The position numbers were made by a program, and so were the translations under genes. Shown one piece after another: positions 1 to 8,200 of a stretch of DNA of 36,833 nucleotides. Each line of letters starts with the position of its first letter. Positions within the stretch are counted from its first letter, which is position 1. Source of the stretch: SICV01 sp038045265. Its GTDB lineage: Archaea; Nanobdellota; Nanobdellia; Pacearchaeales; GW2011-AR1. The DNA is taken from NCBI GenBank assembly GCA_038045265.1, contig JBBSYL010000031.1:1-36833 (forward strand), written 5' to 3'. The notes beneath the pieces were generated by a model that had not been told where the DNA came from, searched no databases, and saw only the letters and a list, made by a program, of their open reading frames with translations.

Positions 1-43
1 ATAGAATATTGTGCTAGAGATTTACGAGGGATAAACCTCTAAG

Positions 44-562
44 GTGACAGTATCAGTTATTAGAATTATTTATAATATGCTAAATCCAACAAGTCATTTT
101 TCTCCGTTACCCAGACTTTGCAGTAGAGATGTTATCAATATTCTTAGACCTGTTTTGCTTGAAAGTTTTCAGAGTTATGAGGGAGTTCAAAGATATGCCT
201 TGGAGCAGATTTCTCTAGGTATGAAAAGAGAAAGATATACTTCTAAAACGTTAGCACAATTTCTTCGTCTTAATTCAAATTATGTTCTTAGGGTGGTAAA
301 AGGTGCAGAACCAGTTTCTGACGGTTTTGTTAGTATGGTTAGTTTGCCTTTAGGATTGATAGCAGATACCGAACAATCAGTAGTTCCTCTTAAGAGAAAT
401 CTTCGGTCGGACAAGTATGTTGAAGTAAGGGATAAAGTTATAGGAGCTAGAGAATATGGTTCTGAGTGGGGAGAAAGGGATAAGAAAATTGATTTAATTC
501 AAAGTATAACCCTTTTAGTTCTGGATGCATGCTTTCCTAAAGTAGAATTGCCATTTGTTTGA
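44..562 (+). CDS. HTH (XRE-like) protein of unknown role
   Basis: A 172-residue protein I do not recognise as a named family. Residues about 66-105 (TSKTLAQFLRLNSNYVLRVV, then KGAEPVSDGF) have the spacing of a Cro/CI-type helix-turn-helix, so DNA binding is likely. No membrane segment or catalytic motif is visible. The start is uncertain: GTG at 44 gives the longest form, the first ATG is at 77 and another is at 220. A TATA-like TTTATAAT lies just before 77, which would favour a later start. It ends 8 bp before the first copy of an 18-bp repeat that borders the TA cassettes to its right, so it may be the regulator or another cargo gene of that array (inference). Confidence 0.6.
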   Translation: MTVSVIRIIYNMLNPTSHFSPLPRLCSRDVINILRPVLLESFQSYEGVQRYALEQISLGMKRERYTSKTLAQFLRLNSNYVLRVVKGAEPVSDGFVSMVSLPLGLIADTEQSVVPLKRNLRSDKYVEVRDKVIGAREYGSEWGERDKKIDLIQSITLLVLDACFPKVELPFV

Positions 563-570
563 TAGGAGTT

Positions 571-588
571 ATGGAGAGATTGTTTAAT
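571..588 (+). repeat. 18-bp cassette-border repeat, copy 1
   Basis: ATGGAGAGATTGTTTAAT. Almost identical copies lie at 1700, 2468 and 3823, all in the same orientation. This copy overlaps the stop codon of the minus-strand nucleotidyltransferase gene (584-586), exactly as copy 4 overlaps the stop codon of the GNAT gene. Read as a frame it would encode MERLFN then stop. It marks the left border of the HEPN/MNT module. Confidence 0.75.
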
Positions 589-1177
589 AGTAAACTTCAA
601 TAATCTCAGCATTAATTTTATATTTCTTTATAACTTCAAAAAATTCATCTTTACTTTCAACAGGTATGAGTATACTACTCTTTCCTATTTTCTTTCCATA
701 ATATTTTTCAAGTAATCCTGAGTATTTTTTGCCTTGCAGTTTGAAACCGTATATTTTATTTAGGAATGCTCCCCTGTTCTTTCCTATTGCTTCCCAAGAC
801 ATAAGTAAATGCTTCTTTCCTGAAATGTCTGATGACAAGTAGGGGCCGTAAAGAATTGTTCCAGTGCTTTCAATGCTCTTTTTCAACTCTTTCCATTTAT
901 TTAGACTTCCTATAATTAAGTTAATAGTGTTGTCTATTCCTAATAGTTTGAATTGAATAGACTCTCTGGAAGAGTAAAATTCGTTTAGTGCTTTGTTTAT
1001 CTTGTTTTCTATCTTTTTGTTTTTTCCAGTTATCTCTATGAATATATCTATATCACTATCTTTTGTGGCTTCTCCTCTTGCAGAAGAGCCGAATAAAATG
1101 ATGTTTTTTATTTCCCTTGGTTCATTAAGTGTTTTCAATAAATATGCTGTGAAAGCAGAGGCATACGCTTTATACAT
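584..1177 (-). CDS. MNT-type nucleotidyltransferase antitoxin of HEPN/MNT module
   Basis: A 197-residue minimal nucleotidyltransferase. Residues about 30-48 carry the family signature GSSARGEATKDSDIDIF: the GS pair and the DxD metal-binding aspartates of the Pol-beta fold are intact. In HEPN/MNT (HepT/MntA) systems this protein neutralises the HEPN RNase, in studied cases by AMPylating it. The C-terminal ~110 residues are lysine-rich and not recognised. The gene overlaps the end of the HEPN gene by 8 bp and is clearly co-transcribed with it. The antitoxin is second in the operon, as in other HepT-MntA pairs. The role as antitoxin comes from family and context. Confidence 0.82.
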   Translation of the reverse strand: MYKAYASAFTAYLLKTLNEPREIKNIILFGSSARGEATKDSDIDIFIEITGKNKKIENKINKALNEFYSSRESIQFKLLGIDNTINLIIGSLNKWKELKKSIESTGTILYGPYLSSDISGKKHLLMSWEAIGKNRGAFLNKIYGFKLQGKKYSGLLEKYYGKKIGKSSILIPVESKDEFFEVIKKYKINAEIIEVYY

Positions 1178-1580
1178 TTTCCACCTCTTTTTTTAGTTCA
1201 ATGAATAGGTTTATTTTTTCATTTAGTTCTTTTTCCGTTATTAGTTTTCCATAAGCTATTTTATCTCTTTCTTTTTCTATTAAATGTGCTTTTTCTAGAA
1301 TAGAATTTAATTGCGGAAGACTCTCGGGAGATGCAGTAATTTTGCTTTCAAGCAATTTTTTTATGTTTTGTACGCTTTTCTTCAGCCAAAGATGATTTAT
1401 CTTTATTCCAGGCTTTAAAATATTCTTTTTCTTGAGATATTCTTCAAGAAGAGTTGCAGTTCCAAGGGATAAGCTGAAGGCGAGTCTTCTTTGATGTGCA
1501 ACTATTCCCTTGACTTCATTTAAAGCTGAATTTATTTCATCGAGCACTTCTTCTATTATTTTATTGCTTTGTTCCGTCAT
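1170..1580 (-). CDS. HEPN-domain putative toxin, catalytic His replaced by Tyr
   Basis: A 136-residue all-helical protein placed directly before and overlapping an MNT nucleotidyltransferase, the standard HEPN/MNT arrangement. HEPN RNases use an Rx4-6H motif near the C-terminus. Here the matching place (about residues 104-109) reads RDKIAY, with Tyr where His is expected, so RNase activity is doubtful or uses another residue. The call as HEPN rests on helix content, position and this near-motif, not on strong similarity. The start follows a TATA-like box (TTTATAAA, minus strand, near 1618-1626) and a duplicated palindromic operator, so autoregulation is likely. Confidence 0.68.
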   Translation of the reverse strand: MTEQSNKIIEEVLDEINSALNEVKGIVAHQRRLAFSLSLGTATLLEEYLKKKNILKPGIKINHLWLKKSVQNIKKLLESKITASPESLPQLNSILEKAHLIEKERDKIAYGKLITEKELNEKINLFIELKKEVENV

Positions 1581-1675
1581 TTTAAGTCAAATGTCTTATG
1601 ATACTTAAGACAGATGTCTTTATAAACTTTTCTTTTTTAAGTCAAATGTCTTATGATACTTAAGACAGATGTCTT
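1581..1675 (-). promoter_or_regulatory. Duplicated 40-bp operator in HEPN/MNT promoter
   Basis: Two identical 40-bp direct repeats at 1581-1620 and 1636-1675, 55 bp apart. Each contains the perfect palindrome AAGACAGATGTCTT (6-bp arms) and a related imperfect one, AAGTCAAATGTCTT. The minus-strand TATA-like TTTATAAA lies between the two copies at about 1618-1626 and the HEPN start codon ends at 1580. This is the layout of an autoregulated TA promoter; the binding protein is not known. Confidence 0.75.
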
Positions 1676-1699
1676 TGGTAGGTTTTTGAAGGTATTGGT

Positions 1700-1717
1700 A
1701 TGGGGAGATTGTATGAT
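1700..1717 (+). repeat. 18-bp cassette-border repeat, copy 2 (diverged)
   Basis: ATGGGGAGATTGTATGAT differs at a few positions from the other copies (571, 2468, 3823). It lies between the HEPN/MNT promoter and the next small ORF, whose ATG (1713) is inside the repeat. Confidence 0.6.
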
Positions 1718-1829
1718 AAAAGATAATACTAAAGATGAAATAATTATGGAATTAAAGGAGGAGATGAAGATTTGGCAAGAGGTATCAATGGAGTCTTTGT
1801 TTGCTTTAAATAAAAAATATAATATCTGA
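1713..1829 (+). CDS. Small orphan antitoxin-like protein (38 aa)
   Basis: Short reading frame beginning MIKDNTKDEIIMELKEEMK and ending LFALNKKYNI. The sequence is charged and helical, and its EMKIWQEVSMESLFALN part resembles the C-terminal toxin-binding tails of small archaeal and bacterial antitoxins. No promoter of its own is obvious. It lies between the border repeat and vapB, so it could be a third small gene of the cassette or the remnant of an antitoxin. Existence as a protein is uncertain. Confidence 0.4.
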   Translation: MIKDNTKDEIIMELKEEMKIWQEVSMESLFALNKKYNI

Positions 1830-1846
1830 TTCTAACAAATGGGAAT

Positions 1847-1872
1847 ATTTATATAGTATATAGCTATATACT
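1847..1872 (+). promoter_or_regulatory. vapBC promoter with palindromic operator
   Basis: TATA element ATTTATATAG at about 1847-1856, overlapped by the perfect 18-bp palindrome AGTATATAGCTATATACT (1855-1872), 3 bp before the vapB ATG. A VapB dimer bound here would block the promoter, the usual autoregulation of vapBC. Confidence 0.75.
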
Positions 1873-1875
1873 TTT

Positions 1876-2112
1876 ATGGTTACAACAATACAAGTTGATG
1901 AGAAGACTCTTCTTATTTTGAAGAAGCTAAAGGAAGCATTAGATGCTTCTTCGTATGATGAGGCAATTAACAAAGTTGCAGTAAAGCACCTTAGACCTAA
2001 AAAATCTATGGCGGGTTCTCTTGCGAAATATTATAAGAATTATTCTACTGAACAAATGATTAAAGAATTAAAAGAGGATAGAAGAAAATTTGACAGAGCA
2101 CGAGATTTTTGA
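1876..2112 (+). CDS. vapB: VapB-family antitoxin
   Basis: A 78-residue protein. The N-terminus MVTTIQVDEKTLLILKKLK is a ribbon-helix-helix-like DNA-binding start (strand then helix). The C-terminal half, from SMAGSLAKYYKN on, is the toxin-binding tail and closely resembles the tail of the orphan antitoxin at 8353. It overlaps the PIN toxin gene that follows by 23 bp. Expected role: neutralises VapC and represses the operon through the palindrome at 1855-1872. Confidence 0.85.
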   Translation: MVTTIQVDEKTLLILKKLKEALDASSYDEAINKVAVKHLRPKKSMAGSLAKYYKNYSTEQMIKELKEDRRKFDRARDF

Positions 2113-2461
2113 TTCTAATGTATGGATAGATTATCTAATAAAGGGTAGTTTTAGTGATAAAATTGAGCAGGATGATATCTTTTCTATTTCTTCTTTTTCT
2201 CTATTTGAAATAAAGAAAAAGCTTTTGAGAAATAAGATGCTTGGAAAGAGAGAGATTGAAGAGAAGATGTCTTTTATAAAAAGCAAAAGCATAGTTGTGA
2301 ATGTAGATGAGAAGATTGCTGAAAAAGCGGCGGAGATATCTGAGGAAAAAGGTTTAGGTGCAGGAGATGCAATTATTTATGCTTCTGCTATTATTAATAA
2401 TTCAGTCTTACTTACTTTGGACAACGACTTTAGGGGATTGGATAAAGTTAAGGTGTTGTGA
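2090..2461 (+). CDS. vapC: VapC-family PIN-domain ribonuclease toxin
   Basis: A 123-residue PIN domain. Acidic active-site residues are visible: FDSNVWIDYL at the N-terminus, SFSLFEIKKK (Glu) near residue 40, GLGAGDAIIYASA (Asp) near 90 and LTLDNDFRGL at the C-terminus. PIN toxins cleave tRNA or rRNA with Mg2+. The start at 2090 is TTG; the gene lies within the last codons of vapB, so translation is probably coupled. Appears intact and active. The C-terminal NDFRGL is also found in the vapC relic at 8569. Confidence 0.88.
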   Translation: MTEHEIFDSNVWIDYLIKGSFSDKIEQDDIFSISSFSLFEIKKKLLRNKMLGKREIEEKMSFIKSKSIVVNVDEKIAEKAAEISEEKGLGAGDAIIYASAIINNSVLLTLDNDFRGLDKVKVL

Positions 2462-2467
2462 AGGGAT

Positions 2468-2485
2468 ATGGAGAGATTGTTTAAT
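2468..2485 (+). repeat. 18-bp cassette-border repeat, copy 3
   Basis: ATGGAGAGATTGTTTAAT, identical over 18 bp to copy 1 (571-588). It lies 6 bp after the vapC stop codon and just before the hairpin element at 2493-2607. Its T-rich end (TTGTTTAAT) could also serve as a weak promoter for that element, about 20 bp upstream of the stem; this is inference. Confidence 0.75.
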
Positions 2486-2492
2486 TGAGAAG

Positions 2493-2607
2493 AAATCCCC
2501 GTAGCTCTGCTATGGTTGGGTAAGCTAAAACACAAGACAAATAATTATCTCTAATATGCTACTATCTGCACAAGGTAGCGATTATTTACAGAGCTAACCT
2601 CAGATTT
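2493..2607. ncRNA. Candidate structured RNA: long nested hairpin
   Basis: Four nested perfect stems: AAATC/GATTT (2493-2497 with 2603-2607), TAGCTCTG/CAGAGCTA (2502-2509 with 2589-2596), AAATAAT/ATTATTT (2539-2545 with 2581-2587) and GCTAC/GTAGC (2558-2562 with 2575-2579). The right arms lie one after the other with 1-bp gaps between the three inner stems, so this is one long hairpin with an asymmetric left loop. No protein-coding frame is evident here. Possible roles are a guide RNA, an RNA antitoxin or a recombination structure; the coding strand is not known. Confidence 0.5.
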
Positions 2608-2622
2608 TCACTAAATAGGAAG

Positions 2623-2664
2623 ATTTATATATAGTATTAACTGTTAGTTAATGAACATTAACTA
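2623..2664 (+). promoter_or_regulatory. Promoter and inverted-repeat operator of NTase/HEPN pair
   Basis: TATA element ATTTATATATAG at about 2622-2633 followed by the inverted repeat TAGTTAATG (2645-2653) and CATTAACTA (2656-2664), 2-bp spacer. The first gene downstream has an N-terminal helix-turn-helix, so autoregulation through this site is likely. Confidence 0.65.
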
Positions 2665-2682
2665 TTAATTAATGATTAAAAT

Positions 2683-3285
2683 ATGGAAATATTAAACCCA
2701 ACAATCCAAAAAATAATGACATTTGTTTTGCGTCAGATAACAGAAGCTCCAACTATCGCTACACTTGCAGAAACCTTTAATATGTCGCATGTTGGTGTTT
2801 GGAAAGCAGTTAAGGGGCTTGAAGAAATAAATCTTATTAAATTAAAGTCAACAGGAAAAAAGAAGAATAGTACTTTTACGATTCATATTAACTGGAATAA
2901 TTCTTTGGTGGAAAAGACACTTGTATTAGCATTAACACATGAAGTAGCAAACCAACAGAGATGGGTATTTAATTTTGCTGAATTAGAGAAAGAGGTAGAA
3001 TTCTTGATTCTATATGGCAGTATTTTACATTCTCCAAAAGAAGCTAACGATGTTGATATAATTAGTGTTGTTTCTAATAGTAAGAATTTTATAAAAATAA
3101 ATAAAAGTATTCTTAAAATTCAAATGCTTCAATCAAAAAAAGTACATGCGATTAATTTTATATCAGAAGAACTGAAAAAAGAGCTAAGAAAAGAAAATAG
3201 AGCATTTCTTGATGCCTTTAAAAATGGGGTTGTTCTATTTGGACAGAATAAATTTGTATCCTTTATTAAGGAGTTAAATCAATGA
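2683..3285 (+). CDS. HTH-nucleotidyltransferase fusion, putative antitoxin
   Basis: A 200-residue protein. Residues about 15-55 (ITEAPTIATLAETFNMSHVG, then VWKAVKGLEEINLIKL) are a winged helix-turn-helix; residues about 108-128 (LILYGSILHSPKEANDVDII) are a nucleotidyltransferase active site with GS and DVD. This is the HTH plus MNT architecture seen in antitoxins paired with HEPN proteins. It overlaps the next gene by 4 bp (ATGA), so the two are translationally coupled. Likely represses its own promoter through the inverted repeat at 2645-2664. DNA-binding and antitoxin roles are inferred from domains. Confidence 0.75.
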   Translation: MEILNPTIQKIMTFVLRQITEAPTIATLAETFNMSHVGVWKAVKGLEEINLIKLKSTGKKKNSTFTIHINWNNSLVEKTLVLALTHEVANQQRWVFNFAELEKEVEFLILYGSILHSPKEANDVDIISVVSNSKNFIKINKSILKIQMLQSKKVHAINFISEELKKELRKENRAFLDAFKNGVVLFGQNKFVSFIKELNQ

Positions 3286-3821
3286 ACTTAAAGAAAGTTA
3301 GAGAATGTTTTATTACGGCAAAGAATAGCGATGCAAAGGGCAGGAAACATAAAGGTCTTCTTGTTAGAACACCAAATCAATCACTTGCAGAACATTATAT
3401 CTTAAAAGCAAAAGAAAATCTGGAAGATTGTGATTATTATCTAAAGAAAGGAAGGGATTACAAATTGCCAGAGACATGGTTTTATACGTTATATTATTGT
3501 GCATTGGCTATTTTGAGCAAATTTGGTTTGGAAAGCAGAAGTCAAAGATGTACTGCTTCATTTATGCGATATATTAAAGATAGTAAATTAATTGAATATG
3601 ATGATGAATTTATTGAGCGTATTACAGTTTATGATGATAAGAATCAGACAACTGATGTTGATAAACGCGAAGAGGCAAGATATGGACCAGAAACAAAAAT
3701 AAAAGATGTTGAGAAGATATATCTGGAAATGACAGAAATTTGTAGAAGAGCAATTACACAGACAGAAGAGATTGTTTTCTCAAATGAGAAATTTGAAGTT
3801 CCTAAGGAATTGTTGGATTGA
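3282..3821 (+). CDS. HEPN-domain protein, putative toxin partner
   Basis: A 179-residue helical protein with the HEPN substrate-binding style core AEHYILKAKENLEDCDYYLK and WFYTLYYCALAILSKFG (about residues 36-88). Later it reads DKREEARYGP. A clear Rx4-6H motif is not visible, as in the HEPN at 1170, so RNase activity is uncertain. Its coupled partner is an HTH-nucleotidyltransferase, the usual neighbour of this HEPN group. It ends just before border repeat copy 4. Confidence 0.7.
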   Translation: MNLKKVRECFITAKNSDAKGRKHKGLLVRTPNQSLAEHYILKAKENLEDCDYYLKKGRDYKLPETWFYTLYYCALAILSKFGLESRSQRCTASFMRYIKDSKLIEYDDEFIERITVYDDKNQTTDVDKREEARYGPETKIKDVEKIYLEMTEICRRAITQTEEIVFSNEKFEVPKELLD

Positions 3822-3822
3822 T

Positions 3823-3840
3823 ATGGGGAGATTGTTTAAT
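3823..3840 (+). repeat. 18-bp cassette-border repeat, copy 4
   Basis: ATGGGGAGATTGTTTAAT, one base different from copies 1 and 3. It starts 1 bp after the HEPN stop codon and overlaps the stop codon of the converging GNAT gene (3836-3838) at the same repeat position as copy 1 overlaps the MNT stop. It is the right border of the TA array. Confidence 0.75.
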
Positions 3841-4453
3841 TAATCTTTTTGTAAGCAAATATATTATAATTCAAACTTCCTTTATAGGGTTCATAATTTG
3901 GAAGAGGTTTGTCCAATACAAATCCTAGTTTAAGATATAATCTGAGAAATCTATCTTTTATTGTTCCATTTCTTACTTCTTCTAAATATTCTTCAATGGA
4001 TTTTCCAGTTCTTCTATGAAATTGAGCATATTGACATCTCAGTGCTGATGCTCTATATTTTAATCCTAATTGTTTTGCTAATTCTAAACTATATCTCACT
4101 AAGGCAGTTCCTATTCCTTGGTGTTGATGTGATGACTCTACCGCTGTTGATGTGACAAATAAGGTATTTGGTTTTATTTCAGATTCATATTCTTCAAACC
4201 AAGGTTTATAATAAGGTTTTCTGTTTTTTAGTATTCTTTCTGCTTTTACATTAGGAAAAGATAAATTTGCAGGAACGCATGTGAAGAATCCCACTATTTT
4301 TCTATCAACTTCTGCAACCCATATTCCAAAAGTATTTAGTCTATATCTAAGAATATCATGTTTGGCTTGTAATTGAGGAGTATAACTTTTCTTTTCAACT
4401 GAAAATATTTGAGGCAAGTCTCTTTCATTTGCTTTTCTTATTTTAGGTTCCAT
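3836..4453 (-). CDS. GNAT-family N-acetyltransferase
   Basis: A 205-residue GCN5-related acetyltransferase. Acetyl-CoA motif A is visible at about residues 100-120 (VESSHQHQGIGTALVRYSLE) with the Q/RxxGxG/A pyrophosphate loop as QHQGIG. The N-terminus IRKANERDLPQIFSVEKKSY is the usual first strand and helix. The insert between residues 120 and 175 (RTGKSIEEYLEEV, then LKLGF) is longer than in small GNATs. Substrate not predictable. It is one base after a methyltransferase gene on the same strand, so they form an operon; the pair could act on the same substrate. Confidence 0.85.
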   Translation of the reverse strand: MEPKIRKANERDLPQIFSVEKKSYTPQLQAKHDILRYRLNTFGIWVAEVDRKIVGFFTCVPANLSFPNVKAERILKNRKPYYKPWFEEYESEIKPNTLFVTSTAVESSHQHQGIGTALVRYSLELAKQLGLKYRASALRCQYAQFHRRTGKSIEEYLEEVRNGTIKDRFLRLYLKLGFVLDKPLPNYEPYKGSLNYNIFAYKKIN

Positions 4454-4454
4454 T

Positions 4455-5135
4455 TTATTGTATTTTATAAACGAAATAAGTCCAGCCGTTTAATTTTTCT
4501 TTATCTACTATATTAAAATTAAAACCATATTTGCTAATTAATTGCTCTAGATATTTTATGTCTCCAGAATCTGAAAATACTAACAATATTCTACCTTTAT
4601 TTGTTAAATGATTTCTTACTTCTTTGAAGAAAGTATGAAGTGTTTGATAATTTTCATCGAGTGCTCCTCTCTCGAGCATATCTCTAGGTTTAAACCATCT
4701 AAATGGAGGATTAAATAATATTAAGTCAAATCTTTCCTTTATATTTGAGAATAAGTCACTTTCAATTACATTTATTTTATCTTCCTTTTTGTTCTTTTTT
4801 ATATTTAATTTTGCACATTTTATAGCTTGAGGGTTTATATCCGCGCTTAATACTCTATTTGCCTTTTCTGATGCAAATATTCCTTGTATTCCAGTTCCTG
4901 TGCCTAAATCAAGAACATAATCGCTATCTTTTGTTTCTTTTAGAATATTTTTAGCAAGAAGTAATGAATCTCCCCATAAGGGTGCAAACATTTTTGGTAA
5001 AACAATTAGCTTTTTCTCTAATACTTCTACTTCTTTCTCATTATTAATTTCTTCTAAATTATTATAGACTTCATCTTGCCATTTTCTCCTTCTTTGGATT
5101 TCTTTCTCATCCATTAATGGCTTATATCCATTCAT
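4455..5135 (-). CDS. SAM-dependent methyltransferase (NPPF type)
   Basis: A 226-residue class I methyltransferase. Motif I is LDLGTGTGIQGI at about residue 75, the acidic strand 2 end is SADINPQAI, and motif IV is LFNPPF near residue 138. NPPF/NPPY at motif IV marks enzymes that methylate an amino group on a base or Gln side chain (HemK/PrmC, RsmC, N6-adenine families). The short N-terminal helix-rich part (RRRKWQDEVYNNLEEINN) is not informative. Which substrate it uses is unknown. First gene of an operon with the GNAT protein; divergent from the helicase. Confidence 0.83.
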   Translation of the reverse strand: MNGYKPLMDEKEIQRRRKWQDEVYNNLEEINNEKEVEVLEKKLIVLPKMFAPLWGDSLLLAKNILKETKDSDYVLDLGTGTGIQGIFASEKANRVLSADINPQAIKCAKLNIKKNKKEDKINVIESDLFSNIKERFDLILFNPPFRWFKPRDMLERGALDENYQTLHTFFKEVRNHLTNKGRILLVFSDSGDIKYLEQLISKYGFNFNIVDKEKLNGWTYFVYKIQ

Positions 5136-5223
5136 TAAAATGATAACTTTGAAGTATTTTTATTTGTTTGCTTTTGATTCCTTATGCAACAATCTTTATA
5201 ATCATTGAATATTAAGGCAGTTT

Positions 5224-8200
5224 ATGAATGCAATTGAAAAAGTGAATGGGCCGTGTGTGATATTGGCCGGGGCGGGAACGGGAAAGACATATGCGATAGT
5301 TGAAAAGATGAAGCATCTCGTGCAAATAGGCGTAAAGCCTGAAAGGATTGTATGCATCACGTTTTCAAATGAGGCGGCGAATAATCTTGTTCTTAGAATT
5401 GAAAAGATACTTGGGATAAATGGTAATAGCAATAATGCAAGCAAGCCAGTTATAAGAACATTTCATGGTTTTTCTGCTGATTTACTTAGAAGCTATGGAG
5501 ATAAAATAGGGATAGGTAAAGAATTTAAGATACTTGATCCTGACCAAGCAAAAGTGATACTGCACAGAAATCTAAAGGTGAATGTAATAAATTGTCATAG
5601 GTACATTGGAACGATTGGAACTGCTAAAGATTTAGGAATTAAATTGGAAGAATTTCAGAAGTTTCTTTCTGTTGAATTGAGTAAATATGAAGGAATTAAT
5701 TTAGAAGGAAAGCTTGAGACATTGAATTTTGAGTTTCAAACAATGCATATAAGAAAAGACTGGGATAGAAAGAAAGTTCTTGTAAGCGAGATGAAGAGAT
5801 TGAAAAGAATAATTGAATTGAAAAAGTTTGTAAGTGCTTGGAATGCTTATGAAAAGTTAAAGGCAAAGGGAAATTATCAAGATTATTCTGATTTAAATGC
5901 AAATGCCCTGCATTTGCTTGAAGATAATCCAGAAATAGCTGAAAATTATGATTATGTCGTAGTAGACGAGTTTCAAGATACAAATAAACTGCAACTTGAT
6001 TTTCTTTTTAGATTGTGCTTAAATGGAAATATTACTATTGTAGGGGATATGAACCAATCAATATACAGATTTAGGGGAGCATATAAAGATAATTATTCAT
6101 TTTTTAAGAAAGCATTTGAAGTTAAAGAAGACGATGTGTTTAATCTTTCAAAGTCTTATAGGTCTCCAAATAAAGTGCTTAAGTTGGCGCATACATTAAT
6201 ATTGAATAATTATCAAAATAAAGAAGAATGCTTTTTTGTTGATAACGCCCATAATAGGGAGGGGGATAAGATAGAAGTTTATGAAATGAAAGATGCAAGA
6301 GAGGAAGCAAGAAAGGTTGTTGAGTTAATTAAGAAAGAAATTGAAAGCGGAATTGCATTGGAAGAGATATGTGTTATGTTTAGAGCACATCAACATGGGA
6401 GGGTGATAAGAAAAGCGCTTGAAGAAGCTGAAATTGCGTATTATGCTGTTTCTAAAGCGTCTCTGTTAAAGCAGAAGTCTGTGAAAACGGCAAGAGATTA
6501 TATGATTATACTAAATAAACTGAAGAAGAAAGAGAAAGGAGGAGAAGATTCATGGTGGGATTTGGTTTATCAGCTTGATTTTTCCCAAGAGGATTTAATT
6601 AAGATAGGAAAAGCGATAAAGGATTTTATTGGAAGTAATAGAAAGAAGGAAGAGGATGAGAAAAAGGATAATATTGGAGAGATAAATGGAAAAGACATTG
6701 TGTCTGTTTATTTGTTTAATAATTTGGAGAGCATTGTAAGTGAAAAAGGGAAAATGGCTGCAAAGATTTTAATTGAGAAGATAAAGATATTAATTCCTAC
6801 GCTTGACAAGCCAATAAGCGAATTGATGAAAGAAGTTTACAGGGTTGCTGGACTTGCAAATGAACAACAGACAAAAGAAGAAAAGGAGATAATGATTAAT
6901 CTAAATAAGTTTTATGAAATAGGAAAGTTGCATGAAGAATTGTATGATTCTACTCTTGATAATTTTCTTTATTATCTGGATATACTTGAAAGTTTGGGAA
7001 TAGAATTGGATGCTTCTGAACTTGAAGAGAAAGGAGTGAGGTTAATGACTTCGCATGCGACAAAAGGATTAGAATATAAAACAGTTATAATTACAAATCT
7101 TGCACAAGGGAGATTTCCAATTGAAAGATACATAAGCAATACTTTAATTCCTACTGAATTGCTTCCTGAAGTTAAAAATGAATTGAAGGGCATGAGTGAA
7201 GATGAGAAAGAAGAATACGTTAAGAGTTATGAAAAATATAATCAATTACTTGAAGAGAGGAGATTGTGTTATGTTTCTTTTACTAGAGTTAAGGAAAAAT
7301 TAATTCTTACATATGCTAAAGAGTATGGGGGGAAAGAGTTTTTGCCTTCTATGTTTCTTAATGAGATTGCTTACAAAAAGAATGAAGATGTTAATTTTGA
7401 AATAGATAGCGAAGTAAAATGGAGTGAAAAAGCAGAAATGGGTAATAAGGAAAAGAAATTCAGCATAAATGCATTTGTTAATGCACAACAATTAGAAGAA
7501 GCTGTAAAAAATGGCGTTAGAGAGGAAAAATTAGAAGAGAAGAAGAAATTGTCTCCAAGTGCATTGTTATTATTTGATGAGTGCCAGAAAAAATATGAAT
7601 ATAGATATGTGTATAATATGCCTGATAGAAAAACGATAGGGTGGGAGGCTATGAGGTTGGGAAGTTTCGTCCATCTTATTCTTGAAAAAGGAGTAAGCGC
7701 AGGATTTTCTAAAGTAGATGATTTTCTTTCTCTTTCTCGTGAAATGAGCATGGAAGAAGATTGGGAAAGCGTCGAATTGCAAGAAGCTGAAACTCTTATT
7801 AAAGTATTCTTTGAAAGACATAAAGGAAAATATGGCGAAAAGACCAAGACAGAGCAGTATCTACCTATGAAGATGGATGGAATTGACTTTATAGGGTTCG
7901 CTGATAGGATTGATTTTACTGAAAATGGGGTGGAGATAATAGACTATAAGACTGGGAAGAGCAATATTTCTCCCAAAGATAGAAACTGGCAACTTGGATT
8001 TTATGCACTTGCTGCGCAAGAAAAATATGGGAAAGTGAGAAAAGTTGTGCTTGATATGTTAAAACAGGAAAAGCCATTAGAGTTTGAGATTGATGAAAGA
8101 GGAAATGCACATTGTATATCTAGCAAATATATAGAAGGATTCAATATAAATCACATTCGCGAGGAAATTTTAATTACTGCTAAAAAAATACAAGAAGCTT

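Noticed and set aside
571..588. Hexapeptide genes MERLFN/MGRLFN in the border repeats
   Set aside because: Too short to support as genes and one copy (1700) does not keep the peptide; treated as a DNA repeat.
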